NCBI RefSeq assembly: GCF_032854445.1
Contig: NC_088302.1
Location: 55,838,237 to 55,902,236 of the forward strand
Direction: 5' to 3'
Source of the DNA: Liolophura sinensis
Lineage: Eukaryota; Mollusca; Polyplacophora; Chitonida; Chitonidae
Length of the DNA: 64,000 bases
A program made the position numbers and the translations under genes. This document shows positions 25,574-37,500 of the stretch, one piece after another (within the stretch, counting starts at the first letter, position 1; each line of letters opens with the position of its first letter). The notes beneath the pieces are model-generated. The model did no database searches. It was not told the DNA's origin and saw nothing but the letters and a program-made list of their open reading frames with translations.

Positions 25574-25704
25574 TCCTGAGGAGCCAGCTAACTACTTCCT
25601 GAGGAGCCAGCTAACTACTTCCTGAGGAGCCAGCTAACTACTTCCTGAGGAGCCAGCTAACTACTTCCTGAGGAGCCAGCTAACTACTTCCTGAGGAGCC
25701 AGCT
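25574..25704. repeat. 23-bp tandem array inside the last GTF3A exon
   Basis: On the minus strand the unit is GCTGGCTCCTCAGGA followed by AGTAGTTA. Six copies of the 15-nt part and five of the 8-nt spacer are present and essentially identical. The first copy encodes AGSSG, and the spacer then supplies SS and the TAG at 25680-25682 that ends the predicted protein. Confidence 0.95.
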
Positions 25705-26225
25705 GTGTTAGCACTAACCTCTATCCTGCAAATTTCACAATGTTCAACACAGTTTATATTGCCATGAGAACACACCTGCATTCCAGGAGCATCCTTATTT
25801 TCCATCAAACATTTCTCATTGTTTACATCACAATTACCAGATTTAACCCTCACATCTCTGGAATATGTTAGCGACCCAGTGTCTAGTTTGTTGCTGGGCT
25901 TGTTTGTCACCACGACAGTCTGGTCATCAGCAGATCTCTCCTCATCTCTCACACTTGTCGGGTGACTGTCTGCGTTATTAGGCCCTGTGGGAGAGTCTAG
26001 ATTCATACACGAAATAAGCATTCCTTCCGCTCCTTGTCTGTCTGGCTGGGTTCTACTCACAGTCAATCTTCCTGATTTATCACCACACTCCTCACCTACA
26101 CCCCTGTGTGTCTGCAGCTTTTCTCTGTCAAATTCAATCAATTTTCTACTGTCTCCCTCCCCTAGTCCTAACATTGCCAACTTCAGAGCCATACTCTTCC
26201 TCTTCTGGCCCTTTCTTGACTTTTT
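25680..26225 (-). CDS. GTF3A: GTF3A exon 9: C-terminal tail and stop
   Basis: Residues about 289-469. The acceptor GGATTCACAG lies at 26226-26235 and the exon starts in phase 0. A basic patch (KKSRKGQKRKSMALKL) directly follows finger 9, the position of the basic segment in vertebrate TFIIIA (nuclear localisation/export region in that family). The rest is Ser/Asn/Asp-rich with a Cys/His cluster (CSHGNINCVEHCEICR) near the end. That cluster could bind metal but is not a known finger. The stop codon comes from the first spacer of the 23-bp array, so this C-terminus is probably a secondary one. Confidence 0.85.
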   Translation of the reverse strand, partial: KKSRKGQKRKSMALKLAMLGLGEGDSRKLIEFDREKLQTHRGVGEECGDKSGRLTVSRTQPDRQGAEGMLISCMNLDSPTGPNNADSHPTSVRDEERSADDQTVVVTNKPSNKLDTGSLTYSRDVRVKSGNCDVNNEKCLMENKDAPGMQVCSHGNINCVEHCEICRIEVSANTAGSSGSS

Positions 26226-26692
26226 CTGTGAATCCAAAAAAAACCAAAAAAAAACCAACTATTTATGTGTTGCTGTTTCCCACAGAATTATTAAGAAACT
26301 CAAACCTCATTATGTAATGCTGATGTTGAACGTGCAGAGGTATCAACATAACAGCTTCATTTACACAGTCTTATTACAACAGGTATATTAAAAACAAGTT
26401 TCAACCACTTTTGTCACAAATTAATATTAATCTATTCCATCGCACCTCAAAATAAATCAATTAAACATCCTAGGGCTTGTATTATCAACAGCACACCATT
26501 TATAACATTACATAGCTCCTGACCAATATTACAAAATTACCATGTCATACCCATGTTCTAAAGACAATAAAATTAAACGATCAACAAAATCAAATATATT
26601 AATTACATTCAAAAGACATCAGAGAGCTACAGAATTAAAACTGTCACAAAGAGCTGCATCCAGGAAAGTGACCTGACCATACGGATCCTTAC

Positions 26693-26746
26693 CTTAGGGG
26701 GAGGTCGGTCAGAATCATGCAGACGGGAATGTTGATGAAGTTTTTG
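26693..26746 (-). CDS. GTF3A: GTF3A exon 8: second half of zinc finger 9
   Basis: A 54-nt exon reading QKLHQHSRLHDSDRPPPK (residues 271-288), bounded by TATTGACAG and GTAAGG, phase 0 at both ends. It supplies the two zinc-binding histidines (H-x3-H) of finger 9, whose cysteines are in exon 7, followed by a proline-rich linker. It is shorter than 60 codons and is missed by simple ORF scans. Joining restores C-x4-C-x12-H-x3-H exactly. Confidence 0.9.
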
Positions 26747-27034
26747 CTGTCAATACAAACACATTCTATCAATAACAGAACGATACAGACAGGTACAACT
26801 GGAAAACACATATGCAATACAGATAAGGTATGCAGACAATGGATCAAGGACTAGCTGGATGTAGTGGTAGCACATCTTGTGTAGAAATGCTTCTGAAAAA
26901 AATTCATCTCTTCAATGCATTTTGGATTTTAAAGCTTTTCATCTTATCAACGCAAGGAACTGTATACATGTAGACAATTAAAGGTGCATGTTAAGTGAAT
27001 CTGATCCATTTCTTACACCCTCACTGTAAATGAA

Positions 27035-27915
27035 ATAACAGGGTTTTTATCTGCAGTGTGTTGTTTGCGTGAACAGAGTTGTGATTGGCCATCCCAGTAA
27101 ATTAGCCAACAAGAGTGTTTTTATCTGCTGTGAATTGCTTATGTAAAGAGTGTTGTGATTGGTCATCCCAGTAAATTAGCTAACAAAGATTGGTTTTATC
27201 TGCAGTGTGTTGATTATGTAAACAGTGTTGCGATTGGTCATCCCAGTAAATTAGCTAACAAGACTGGTTTTATCTGCAGTGTGTTAATTAGGTAAATGGC
27301 GTTGTGATTGGTCATCCCAGTAAACTAGGTAACAAAAGTGTTTTTATCTGCAGTGTGTTGTTTATGTAAACAGTGTTGCGATTGGTCATCCCAGTAAACT
27401 AGGTAACAAAAGTGTTTTTATCTGGAGTGTGTTGTTTATGTAAACAGTGTTGTGATTGGTCATCCCAGTAAACTAGGTAACAAAAGTGTTTTTATCTGGA
27501 GTGTGTTGTTTATGTAAACAGCATTGTGATTGGTCATCCTAGTAAACTAGGTAATAAGATTGGTTTTACCTGCAGTGTGTTGTTTATGTAAACAGTGCTG
27601 TGATTGGTCATCCCAGTAAACTAGGTAATAAGATTGGTTTTATCTGCAGTGTGTTGTTTATGTAAACAGTGCTGTGATTGGTTATCCCAGTAAACTAGGT
27701 AATAAGATTGGTTTTATTTGCAGTGTGTTGTTTATGTAAACAGTGCTGTGATTGGTCATCCCAGTAAACTAGGTAACAGATGTGTTTTTAGCTGCAGTGT
27801 GTTGTTTATGTAAACAGTGTTGTGATTGGTCATCCCAGTAAACTAGCTAACAAGATTGGTTTCATCTGCAATGTGTTGTTTATGTAAACAGTGTTGTGAT
27901 TGTATAAAAGTGTTG
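27035..27915. repeat. 74-bp tandem array in GTF3A intron 7, about 12 copies
   Basis: Unit contains GCAGTGTGTTGTTTATGTAA, ACAGTGTTGTGATTGGTCAT and CCCAGTAAACTAGGTAACAA. It begins within about 90 bp of the exon 7 donor but contains no exon sequence. Each unit carries a GATTGGT (inverted CCAAT) motif, possibly by chance. Confidence 0.94.
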
Positions 27916-28003
27916 TGATTGGTCACTTCACTCGCACCTGTCAATCTCTTTCACCATATCTGCTCTTACACAAAATGTTAACTAACACCTTGAGAAGACT
28001 TAC

Positions 28004-28227
28004 TTTACTAGCAAACGTTCTCTGGCAGTCATCTACTGGGCACACGTATCTCTGACCATCATGGTAAGATCGCAGGTGTGCTGTCAGGTTCCTTAGTTCC
28101 AGGTAGATGCGGCTGCAATCCTCCCGCGGACACTCAAACACCTCCCTTGTGTCCTCGTGGGTGCGCATGTGCTGGCTCAGTCGACACTGCTGTGTGAAAC
28201 GCTTCTCACATTTGTCACATACAAAAT
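28004..28227 (-). CDS. GTF3A: GTF3A exon 7: zinc fingers 7, 8 and half of 9
   Basis: Residues 196-270. Acceptor TATTTTCCAG and donor GTAAGT; it begins with AT, completing an Asp codon split from exon 6, and ends in phase 0. Finger 7 is VCDKCEKRF...HMRTH with C-x2-C, the spacing diagnostic of TFIIIA finger 7. Finger 8 is ECPREDCSRIY...HLRSYH with H-x4-H, as in the family. The first half of finger 9 is YVCPVDDCQRTFASK. Fingers 7-9 carry the C-terminal contacts with the 5S gene in the family. This is the only exon with more than one finger, suggesting intron loss here or fusion relative to the one-finger-per-exon pattern of exons 1 to 6. Confidence 0.95.
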
Positions 28228-29214
28228 CTGGAAAATATGAGTCTTAATTTGAACATATGTATTAAATATCATGAGGTTTTAATATCCACAGTGTAACCTT
28301 TGACAATGACACAGAGAGGGGATTTGTGGACACCACACTAGTATGAACTCTTTATTTCAAAATTTCCAACTTCCCCGTGTAAAACTGCGAACAATAGAGT
28401 GACCGCTGAATGCAGACATCCAACTACACTGGTTTAGCATCCTGAGGTGGTCAGCCAGTAATGGTTGATCACACACAGATTTTTCATAACAATAAAATGA
28501 GATGACATGGAAACAAGTGGTTTGCCAGGCTTTTAGACAAGAAATCTCCCTCTTCGGACATAACCTTTTCTACAAGGGTATAATTGGTGGATACTCTTTG
28601 TACTTATGGATACATTCGCGTTACCATGTCACCTCCCAGGAAAGTAGCCCTCAGAGCATAGTGAGAAGCGGGACAGTATTGTTGTAACAGATAATTATCT
28701 TACTTCTACACCTAACAAATATTGGCCATTACTCCTGAATACTTCACAAGAGAGATGTTGACTTATGGAACACACAAAGCACAGCAATACACAATGACCT
28801 ACCAGTACATATGTGCACTGGTTTGTGCTGTTCTACAGTGCTTATACCACATGTCCATGTTTGCTGACAAACCAACCAATTAGGCATTTTACACAAAATC
28901 AATAATGCTTTTGGTTTTTATCCACCACTAGAAAGATTCCTCCTTTCAGAGGCCTGTGTTTTTTGTTTGCTTTTTTCCCCTTTTTTATATCAGCTTTCCC
29001 AGGGAAGAGTCATTAAAAGGGGTAGATGCAGACAGACTTCCAATCTGATTCAATTAAAATGATAATAGGAAGCAAAACTGCCATCTTGAGACTTGGGTAT
29101 GGCATGTGCGATCATTTTCTGTAGCTTTCTATAACAAGTTACAGTGTATGCAATGGTTACCCCACAGGAAAGTTGCATAAACACAGGGAGACAATAAAAC
29201 ACCTGACCTGGACA
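28228..29214. other. GTF3A intron 6, part without arrays
   Basis: No exon or repeat recognised. Confidence 0.5.
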
Positions 29215-30110
29215 ACTAGAGCTGTCTAAGGCTACCACACCTGGCCTTGGCAACCAGACATGTCTGAATGTGTCACATCAGGGCTTGTCAGCCAGACATG
29301 TCTACATGTGCCACAACTGGCCTTGGTAGTCATACATGTCTACAGGTGCCACAACTGGCCTTGGTAGCCATACATGTGTACAGGTGCCACAACTGGCCTT
29401 GGTAGCCATACATGCCTACAGGTGCCACAACTGGCCTTGGTAGCCATACATGTCTACAGGTGCCACAACTGGCCTTGGTAGCCATACATGTCTACAGGTG
29501 CCACAACTGGCCTTGTCAGCCAGACATGTCTACATGTGCCACAACTGGCCTTGGTAGTCATACATGTCTACAGGTGCCACAACTGGCCTTGGTAGCCATA
29601 CATGTGTACAGGTGCCACAACTGGCCTTGGTAGCCATACATGCCTACAGGTGCCACAACTGGCCTTGGTAGCCATACATGTCTACAGGTGCCACAACTGG
29701 CCTTGGTAGCCATACATGTCTACAGGTGCCACAACTGGCCTTGGCAGCCATGCATGTCTACAGGTGCCACAGCTGGCCTTGGTAGCCATACATGTCTACA
29801 GGTGCCACAACTGGCCTTGGTAGCCATACATGTGTACAGGTGCCACAACTGACCTTGGTAGCCAGACATGTCTAAAGGTGTCACAAATGGCCTTGGTAGC
29901 CATACATGTCTACAGGTGCCACAACTGGCCTTGGTAACCATACATGTCTACAGGTGCCACAACTGGCCTTGGTAGCCATACGTCTACAGGTGCCACAACT
30001 GGCCTTGGCAGCTATACATGTCTACAGGTGCCACAACTGGCCTTGGCAGTCAGACATGTCTACAGGTGCCACAGCTGGCCTTGGCAGCCAGACATGTCTA
30101 AGGCCACCAC
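29215..30110. repeat. 38-bp tandem array in intron 6, about 23 copies
   Basis: Unit CTACAGGTGCCACAACTGGC followed by CTTGGTAGCCATACATGT. A six-unit block beginning GCCAGACATGTCTACATGTG at 29291 recurs 228 bp later at 29519, so the array has a higher-order repeat. Confidence 0.95.
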
Positions 30111-30282
30111 ACCTGGCTTTGCACCCATACATCTCATTGCCAAAGCCAAGACTAGATATTGTGCAGAATGTAGTTTTAATGGTATTGTGTTCTTAACTGC
30201 TGAAGAGCTTTACTGGAAACAGTTTATCTGACTAGATATGAAAGAACGACCAATGTAAACATGTATCAAGTTTCACTGCAGG

Positions 30283-31550
30283 TGATTTGGTAGGTTTTCA
30301 CAGATATGCTGTAGGTGGTTTGGTAGTTCTTCACAGATACACTGCAGGTGGTTTGGTAGTTTTTCATAGATACACTGCAGGTGGTTTGGTAGGTTTTCAT
30401 AGATACACTGCAAGTGGTTTGGTAGTTTTTCACAGATATACTGCAGGTGGTTCGGTAGTTTTTCATAGATACACTGCAGGTGGTTTGGTAGGTTTTCACA
30501 GATACACTGCAGGCGGTTTGGTAGTTTTTCACAGATACACTGCAGGTGGTTTGGTAGGTTTTCACAGGTACACTGCAGGTGGTTTGGTAGGTTTTCACAG
30601 ATACACTGCAGGTGGTTTGGTAGTTTTTCATAGATACACTGCAGGTGGTTTGGTAGGTTTTCACAGATACACTGCAGGTGGTTTGGTAGTTTTTCACAGA
30701 TACACTGCAGGTGGTTTGGTAGGTTTTCACAGGTACACTGCAGGTGGTTTGGTAGGTTTTCACAGATACACTGCAGGTGGTTTGGTAGTTTTTCATAGAT
30801 ACACTGCAGGTGGTTTGTTAGTTGTTCACAGGTACACTGCAGGTGGTTCGGTACGTTTTCACAGATACAATGCAGGTGGTTTGGTAGGCTTGCACAGGTA
30901 CACTGCAGGTGGTTTGGTAGGTTTTCACAGATACACTGCAGGTGGTTTGGTAGTTTTTCACAGATACACTGCAGGTGGTTTGGTAGTTTTTCACAGATAC
31001 ACTGCAGGTGGTTTGGTAGGTTTTCACAGATACACTGCAGGTAGTTTGGTAGTTTTTCACAGGTACACTGCAGGTGGTTTGGTAGTTTTTCAGATACACC
31101 GCAGGTGGTTTGGTAGTTGTTCACAGATACACTGCAGGTGGTTTGGTAGTTTTTCACAGGTACACTGCAGGTGGTTTGGTAGTTTTTCAAAGATACACTG
31201 CAGGTGGTTTGGTAGTTTTTTCACAGATACACTGCAGGTGGTTTGGTAGTTTTTCACAGATATACTGCAGGTGGTTTGGTAGTTTTTCATAGATACACTG
31301 CAGGTGGTTTGGTAGGTTTTCACAGATACACTGCAGGTGGTTTGGTAGTTTTTCATAGATACACTGCAGGTGGTTTGGTAGGTTTTCATAGATACACTGC
31401 AGGTGGTTTGGTAGTTTATCACAGATACACTGCAGGTGGTTTGGTAGTTTTTCACAGGTACACTGCAGGTGGTTTGGTAGTTTTTCACAGATACACTGCA
31501 GGTGGTTTGGTAGTCTTTCACAGATACACTGCAGGTGGTTTGGTAGTTTT
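30283..31550. repeat. 33-bp tandem array in intron 6, about 38 copies
   Basis: Unit CACAGATACACTGCAGGTGG followed by TTTGGTAGTTTTT. It has a CTGCAG palindrome at its centre. The period is divisible by three, giving frames of about 300 codons on both strands, which I regard as spurious. Confidence 0.96.
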
Positions 31551-32129
31551 TCAGAGACATACACGTACAAGTATCATCAGGATCATCAAGGGTCAGTACA
31601 AAAAAAAAATTAAAAAAAGTCAATATGTATCTTCTTCAACCAACTTAAGCAACATCTTGCATGACATATATGCGACTTAAGCAACATCTTTCATGATGTA
31701 TATGTGACTTTAGCAACATCTTTCATGACATATGTGACTTTAGCAACATCTTTCAGCCACAGGCGTAAACAGCCTTGACAGCATCAACTGAGGCAATACA
31801 TGTAGGCAGTATCTAATTTGTTCAAGCAGTTTCAACCTTTTTGAGTTTTTAACTTCTTGCCTTTTTCCGGTATTTAACATGCACATGATGAAGCAGCAAT
31901 GGAATATCTTGTGTTATTGCACTCTACACTTTGTTTAACATTGCTTTCCTTGTCATTGGATGCCAACGCTGAAGCTCGGGGTGTGACATAAGCTAAACAT
32001 GCTGTACATATCAGCAGAAAGACAATTAAAACTCTTTACATTTTCAAAGTACTCTGAAAGAAAAGGTTGGTAAGATTTCAATAGCTCCCCATTACCAACT
32101 GAACCAAGTTTTCCTGGGAAAGCTGATCA
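31551..32129. other. GTF3A intron 6, spacer
   Basis: Contains a short repeated segment (AGCAACATCTTTCATGA, about 4 times at 31645-31755). Otherwise nothing is recognised. Confidence 0.5.
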
Positions 32130-33130
32130 ATGGTTATGCTGTGTGATTCAGTGGGCTTCACTGGGTGCACCGACCGATGAAAATGGTGTGTCCTACAGTG
32201 GGCTTCACTGTACGCTGATCAATAGTTATGGTGTGTCATATAGTGGGCTTGAATGGGTATGCTGATCAATGATTATAGTGTCAATTAGTAGATTTGACCG
32301 GGTGTGCTGAACAATGGTTACTTTGTGTGATTTAGTGGGCTTCACTGGGTGTGCTGATCAGTGGTTATGCTGAGTCATATCGTGGCCTTCACTTTATGCT
32401 GATCAATGGTTAAGCTCTGTCATATAGTGGGTTTCGCTGGTGTGCTGATCAATGGTTAAGCTCTGTCATATCGTGGGCTTCACTATTCTTATCAATGGTT
32501 ACGCTGTGTTATATGGTGGGTTTCACTGGGTATGCTGATCAATGCTTATGCTGTGTTATATAGTGGGCTTCACTTGGTATGCTGATCAATAGTTATGGCG
32601 TGTGATTCAGTGGGCTTCATTGGGTATACTGATCAATGGTTATGGTGTGTCATATAGTGGGCTTCACCGGGTGTGCTAATAACCGGTTAGGTTGTGTCAT
32701 ATAGTGGGTTTCATTGGGTATGTTGATCGATGGTCACACAGTGGCCTTCACTGGGTGTGCTGATCAATGGTCATGGTGTGTCATATAGACGGACTGACTA
32801 GGTATGCTGATCAATGGTTACATTTACGTTGTGATTCAGTGGGCTTCACTGGTGCTGATCAATAGTTATGGCACGTGATTCAGTTGGCTTCACTGGGTAT
32901 GCTGATCAATGGTTACACTGTGTCATATAGTGGGCTTCACTGGGTGTGCTGATCAACGGTTATGCTGTGTCATATAGTGGGCTTCACTGGGTATGTTTAT
33001 CAATGGTCACAGTGTCATATAGTGGCCTTCACTGGGTGTGCTGATCAATGGTTACATGTACGTTGTGTGATTCAGTGGGCTTCACTGGGTATGGGGATCA
33101 ATAGTTATGGCATGTGATTCAGTGGGGTTC
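32130..33130. repeat. 47-bp degenerate tandem array in intron 6, about 21 copies
   Basis: Unit GATCAATGGTTATGCTGTGT, then CATATAGTGGGCTTCACTGG, then GTGTGCT. It is clearly more diverged than the 33-, 44- and 69-bp arrays, hence probably older. Confidence 0.9.
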
Positions 33131-33872
33131 ACTTCCAGAATCACAACCATTTACAAATCTCAGCACCAGGCTATATGTGGTCACCTCATTTTCACTCACA
33201 CATTGGTTACTACAGGATGTGGCATGCCCTGTCCTTCAACAGCAACTCAAACTCAACAGCAAGTTTATTTTTCCTTCAGAATTATTGATATCAGCGATGC
33301 ACTTTTCTGGGAGCCCCTGGCACCTGTTGTCTCTCAGTACAGACTGATCCACTCAATCTCAATTCTCCAAGGACAATGTAACAACATCAGACTATGTCGA
33401 TATATCAAAGCCTTATGCAAGTCTGGCTCCTACAGGAAACAGTGTGTGACCAAGAAACCACTAAACGGATAGGTATAATGCATTATACGTATTTAATGCA
33501 TTAAGACTGAATATGGGAATATCTCCTTGTAGTGACCTCTGATACACATTTGTACTGTCTGATATGTATATGTGTACCAACATGAACGTGTGTGTACACA
33601 CACACAAACATACACACACACACTATATATATATATTCAAAGATGTGAATGATGCAGTATGATGTGGAGTAAAGTCCATTTCCAATGAATATGTTAACTC
33701 TTCTCCCATCCCATGAATCCTGACTTGGATTGAACTGTCTTCTTGACAAACTTATCACTTGAACAATAGCAACACAAACTCTACAATGTATATGGATTAC
33801 ATGAGACTGAACTACAACTGGTACAGGTATTTACTTTAGAAATTATTAGCTGACAACAAAAACACATGATTA
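33131..33872. other. GTF3A intron 6, spacer with CA/TA microsatellite
   Basis: A simple (CA)n/(TA)n tract lies at about 33590-33640. No exon is supported. Confidence 0.5.
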
Positions 33873-33885
33873 CAATATTATTTGA

Positions 33886-34160
33886 TTTTTTTTTTTTTTT
33901 TTTTTTTTGATTGGTGTTTTACGCCGTACTCAAGAATATTTCACTTATACGACGGCGGCCAGCATTATGGTGGGTGGAAACCGGGCAGAGCTCGGCGGAA
34001 ACCCACGACCATCCGCAGGTTGCTGGCAGACCTTCCCACGTACGGCCGGAGAGGAAGCCAGCATGAGCTGGTCTTGAACTCACAGCGACCGCATTGGTGA
34101 GAGGCTTCTGGGTCACTACGCTGCGCTAGCGCGCTAACCGACTGAGCCACGGAGGCCCCC
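33886..34160 (-). mobile_element. SINE family A, full-length, in GTF3A intron 6
   Basis: Best-preserved copy. Its head contains TGGCTCAGTCGGTTAGCGCG and box B GGTCGCTGTGAGTTCAAGACC, followed by the full body and a long T-run (poly-A tail on the minus strand). It is flanked by a perfect 13-bp target duplication, CAATATTATTTGA, at 33873-33885 and 34161-34173. It is in the same orientation as the host gene. Confidence 0.93.
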
Positions 34161-34173
34161 CAATATTATTTGA

Positions 34174-34574
34174 GAATTAAGACAAAAGCTATAGTTGATA
34201 GCTTGTATGTATCCTGCGGAGATTTTTAAGTAGCTTTCCATAATCACATGTATGCCCACTGGTAGGCCTACTTACGTTCTTGAATGTAGGGTTACCTATT
34301 GTGAAATAAAGAAATAGGCACATTTTCTTTCACCAACACTCGGTGTGAGTAGATGCTGGCACCTGGCTATTTATGACAATTAAAACTTTTAATCAATGAC
34401 TAGCAGGGTTTGATCAGCCGGAATTAACACTTGCATGACAGCCCCAGTCACACCCCTAGTACCAAAGATGGATATATTGTAGAGTTCACATTAAATGATT
34501 TAAATATTCGCACAATATATTTGTCAGCATTAGACATCGGCTGAAATGAAACCTGCATTACCTGATATGTCCGG
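34174..34574. other. GTF3A intron 6, spacer
   Basis: Nothing recognised. Confidence 0.5.
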
Positions 34575-37500
34575 CACACATGTACTTGTACGGTGTAACC
34601 AAGGCCTGTATGTCCTGCCACACGTGTCCTTGTACAGTGTGGCCAAGGCCTGTACATCCCAGCACACGTGTACTTGTACAGTGTAGCCAAGGCCTGTACG
34701 TCCCTGCACACGTGTACTTGTGCAGTGTAGCCAAGGCCTGTACATCCTGGCACATGTGTACTTGTTCGATGTAGCCAAGGCCTGTACGTCCCGGAAAAGG
34801 GTGTACTTGTACGCTGTAGCCAAGGCCTGTACGTCCTGCCACACGGATACTTGTACGGTGTAGCCAAGGCCTGTATGTCCTGACACAGGGATACTTGTAC
34901 GCTGTAGCCAAGACCTGTATGTCCTGCCACATTGATACTTGTACGCTGTAGCCAAGGCATGTATGTCCTGCCACACATGTACTTGTATGCTGTACCCAAG
35001 GCCTGTATGTCCTGCCACACGGATACTTGTACGCTGTAGCCAAGGCATGTATGTCCTGCCACACATGTACTTGTATGCTGTACCCAAGGCCTGTATGTCC
35101 TGACACAGGGATACTTGTACGCTGTAGCCAAGACCTGTATGTCCTGCCACACAAGTACTTGTACGCTGTAGCCAAGGCCTGTACGTCCTGCCACACATGT
35201 ACTTGTATGCTGTACCCAAGGACTGTATGTCCTGACACAGGGATACTTGTACGCTGTAGCCAAGGCCTGTATGTCCTGCCACACGGATACTTGTACGCTG
35301 TAGCCATGGCATGTATGTCCTGCCACACATGTACTTGTATGCTGTACCCAAGGCCTGTATGTCCTGACACAGGGATACTTGTACGCTGTAGCCAAGGCCT
35401 GTACGTCCTGCCACACATATACTTGTACGCTGTAGCCATGGCCTGTATGTCCTGCCACACGGATACTTGTACGGTGTAGCCAAGGCATGTACGTCCTGCC
35501 ACACATGTACTTGTACGCTGTAGCCATGGCCTGTATGTCCTGCCACACGGATACTTGTACGGTGTAGCCAAGGCCTGTATGTCCTGACACAGGGATACTT
35601 GTACGCTGTAGCCAAGGCATGTACGTCCTGCCACATGGATACTTCTACCGTGTAGCCAAGGCCTGTACATCCTGCCACACGGATACTTATATGCTGTGCC
35701 CAAGGCATATATGTCCTGCCACACATGTACTTGTACGCTGTAGCCAAGGCCTGTATGCCCTGCCACACATGTACTTGTACGCTGTACCCAAGGACTGTAT
35801 GTCCTGACACAGGGATACTTGTACGCTGTAGCCAAGACCTGTATGTCCTGCCACACGGATACTTGTACGCTGTAGCAAAGGCCTGTATGTCCTGACACAG
35901 GGATACTTGTACGCTGTAGCCAAGGCCTGTATGTCCTGACACAGGGATACTTGTACGCTGTAGCCAAGACCTGTATGTCCTGCCACATTGATACTTGTAC
36001 GCTGTAGCCAAGGCCTGTATGTCCTGCCACACGGATACTTGTACAGTGTAGCCAAAGCCTGTATGTCCTGCCACACAAGTACTTGTACGCTGTAGCCAAG
36101 GCCTTTACCTCCTGCCACACAGAGATACTTGTACGGTGTAGCCAAGGCCTGTAAGTCCTGACACACGGATACTTGTACGCTGTAGCCAAGGCATGTACGT
36201 CCTGCCACACGGATACTTGTACGTTGTAGCCAAAGCCTGTATGTCCTGCCACACATGTACTTGTACGCTGTACCCAAGGACTGTATGCCCTGACACAGGG
36301 ATACTTGTACGGTGTAGCCAAGACCTGTATGTCCTGCCACATTGATACTTGTACGCTGTAGCCAAGGCCTGTATGTCCTGCCACACGGATACTTGTACGC
36401 TGTAGCCAAGGCATGTACGTCCTGCCACACATGTACTTGTACGTTGTAGCCAAAGCCTGTATGTCCTGCCACACATGTACTTGTACGCTGTACCCAAGGC
36501 CTGTATGTCCTGCCACACGGATACTTGTACGCTGCGGACAAGGCATGTACGTCCCGGCACACATGTACTTGTACGCTGCGGCCAAGGCATGTACGTCCTG
36601 CCACACATGTACTTGTACTCTGTAGCCAAGGTCTGTATGTCCTGCCACACGGATACTTGTACGGTGTAGCCAAGGCCTGTATGTCCTGGCACACATGTAC
36701 TTGTACGCTGTAGCCAAGGCCTGTATGTCCTGCCACACATGTACTTGTACACTGTAGCCAAGGCCTATATGTCCTGCCACACATGCACTTGTACGCTGTA
36801 GCCAAGGCCTGTACGTCCTGCCACATATGTACTTGTACGCTGTAGCCAAGACCTGTATGTCCTGCCACACAGATACTTGTACGCTGTAGCCAAGGCCTGT
36901 AAGTCCCGCACACATGTACTTGTACGCTGTAGCCAAGGCCTGTATGTCCTGCCACACGGATACTTGTATGCTGCGGCCAAGGCATGTACGTCCTGCCACA
37001 CATGTACTTGTACGCTGTACCCAAGGCCTGTATGTCCTGCCACACGGATACTTGTACGGTGTAGCCAAGGCCTGTATGTCCTGCCACACATGTACTTGTA
37101 CGCTGTACCCAAGGCCTGTATGTCCTGCCACACGGATACTTGTACGGTGTAGCCAAGGCATGTACGTCCTGCCACACATGTACTTGTACGCTGTACCCAA
37201 GGCCTGTATGTCCTGCCACACGGATACTTGTACGGTGTAGCCAAGGCATGTACGTCCTGCCACACATGTACTTGTACGCTGTACCCAAGGCCTGTATGTC
37301 CTGCCACACGGATACTTGTACGGTGTAGCCAAGGCCTGTATGTCCTGCCACACGGATACTTGTACGGTGTAGCCAAGGCCTGTATGTCCTGCCACACGGA
37401 TACTTGTACGGTGTAGCCAAGGCCTGTATGTCCTGCCACACGGATACTTGTACGCTGTACCCAAGGCATGTACGTCCTGCCACACATGTACTTGTACGCT

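Noticed and set aside
27035-27915. Exon 7-derived array, by analogy with introns 5 and 6
   Set aside because: The 74-bp unit shares no sequence with exon 7 or its donor and begins about 90 bp into the intron.
30273-31190. About 305-codon frames on both strands of the 33-bp array
   Set aside because: Period divisible by three; open on both strands, as expected for a stop-free repeat.
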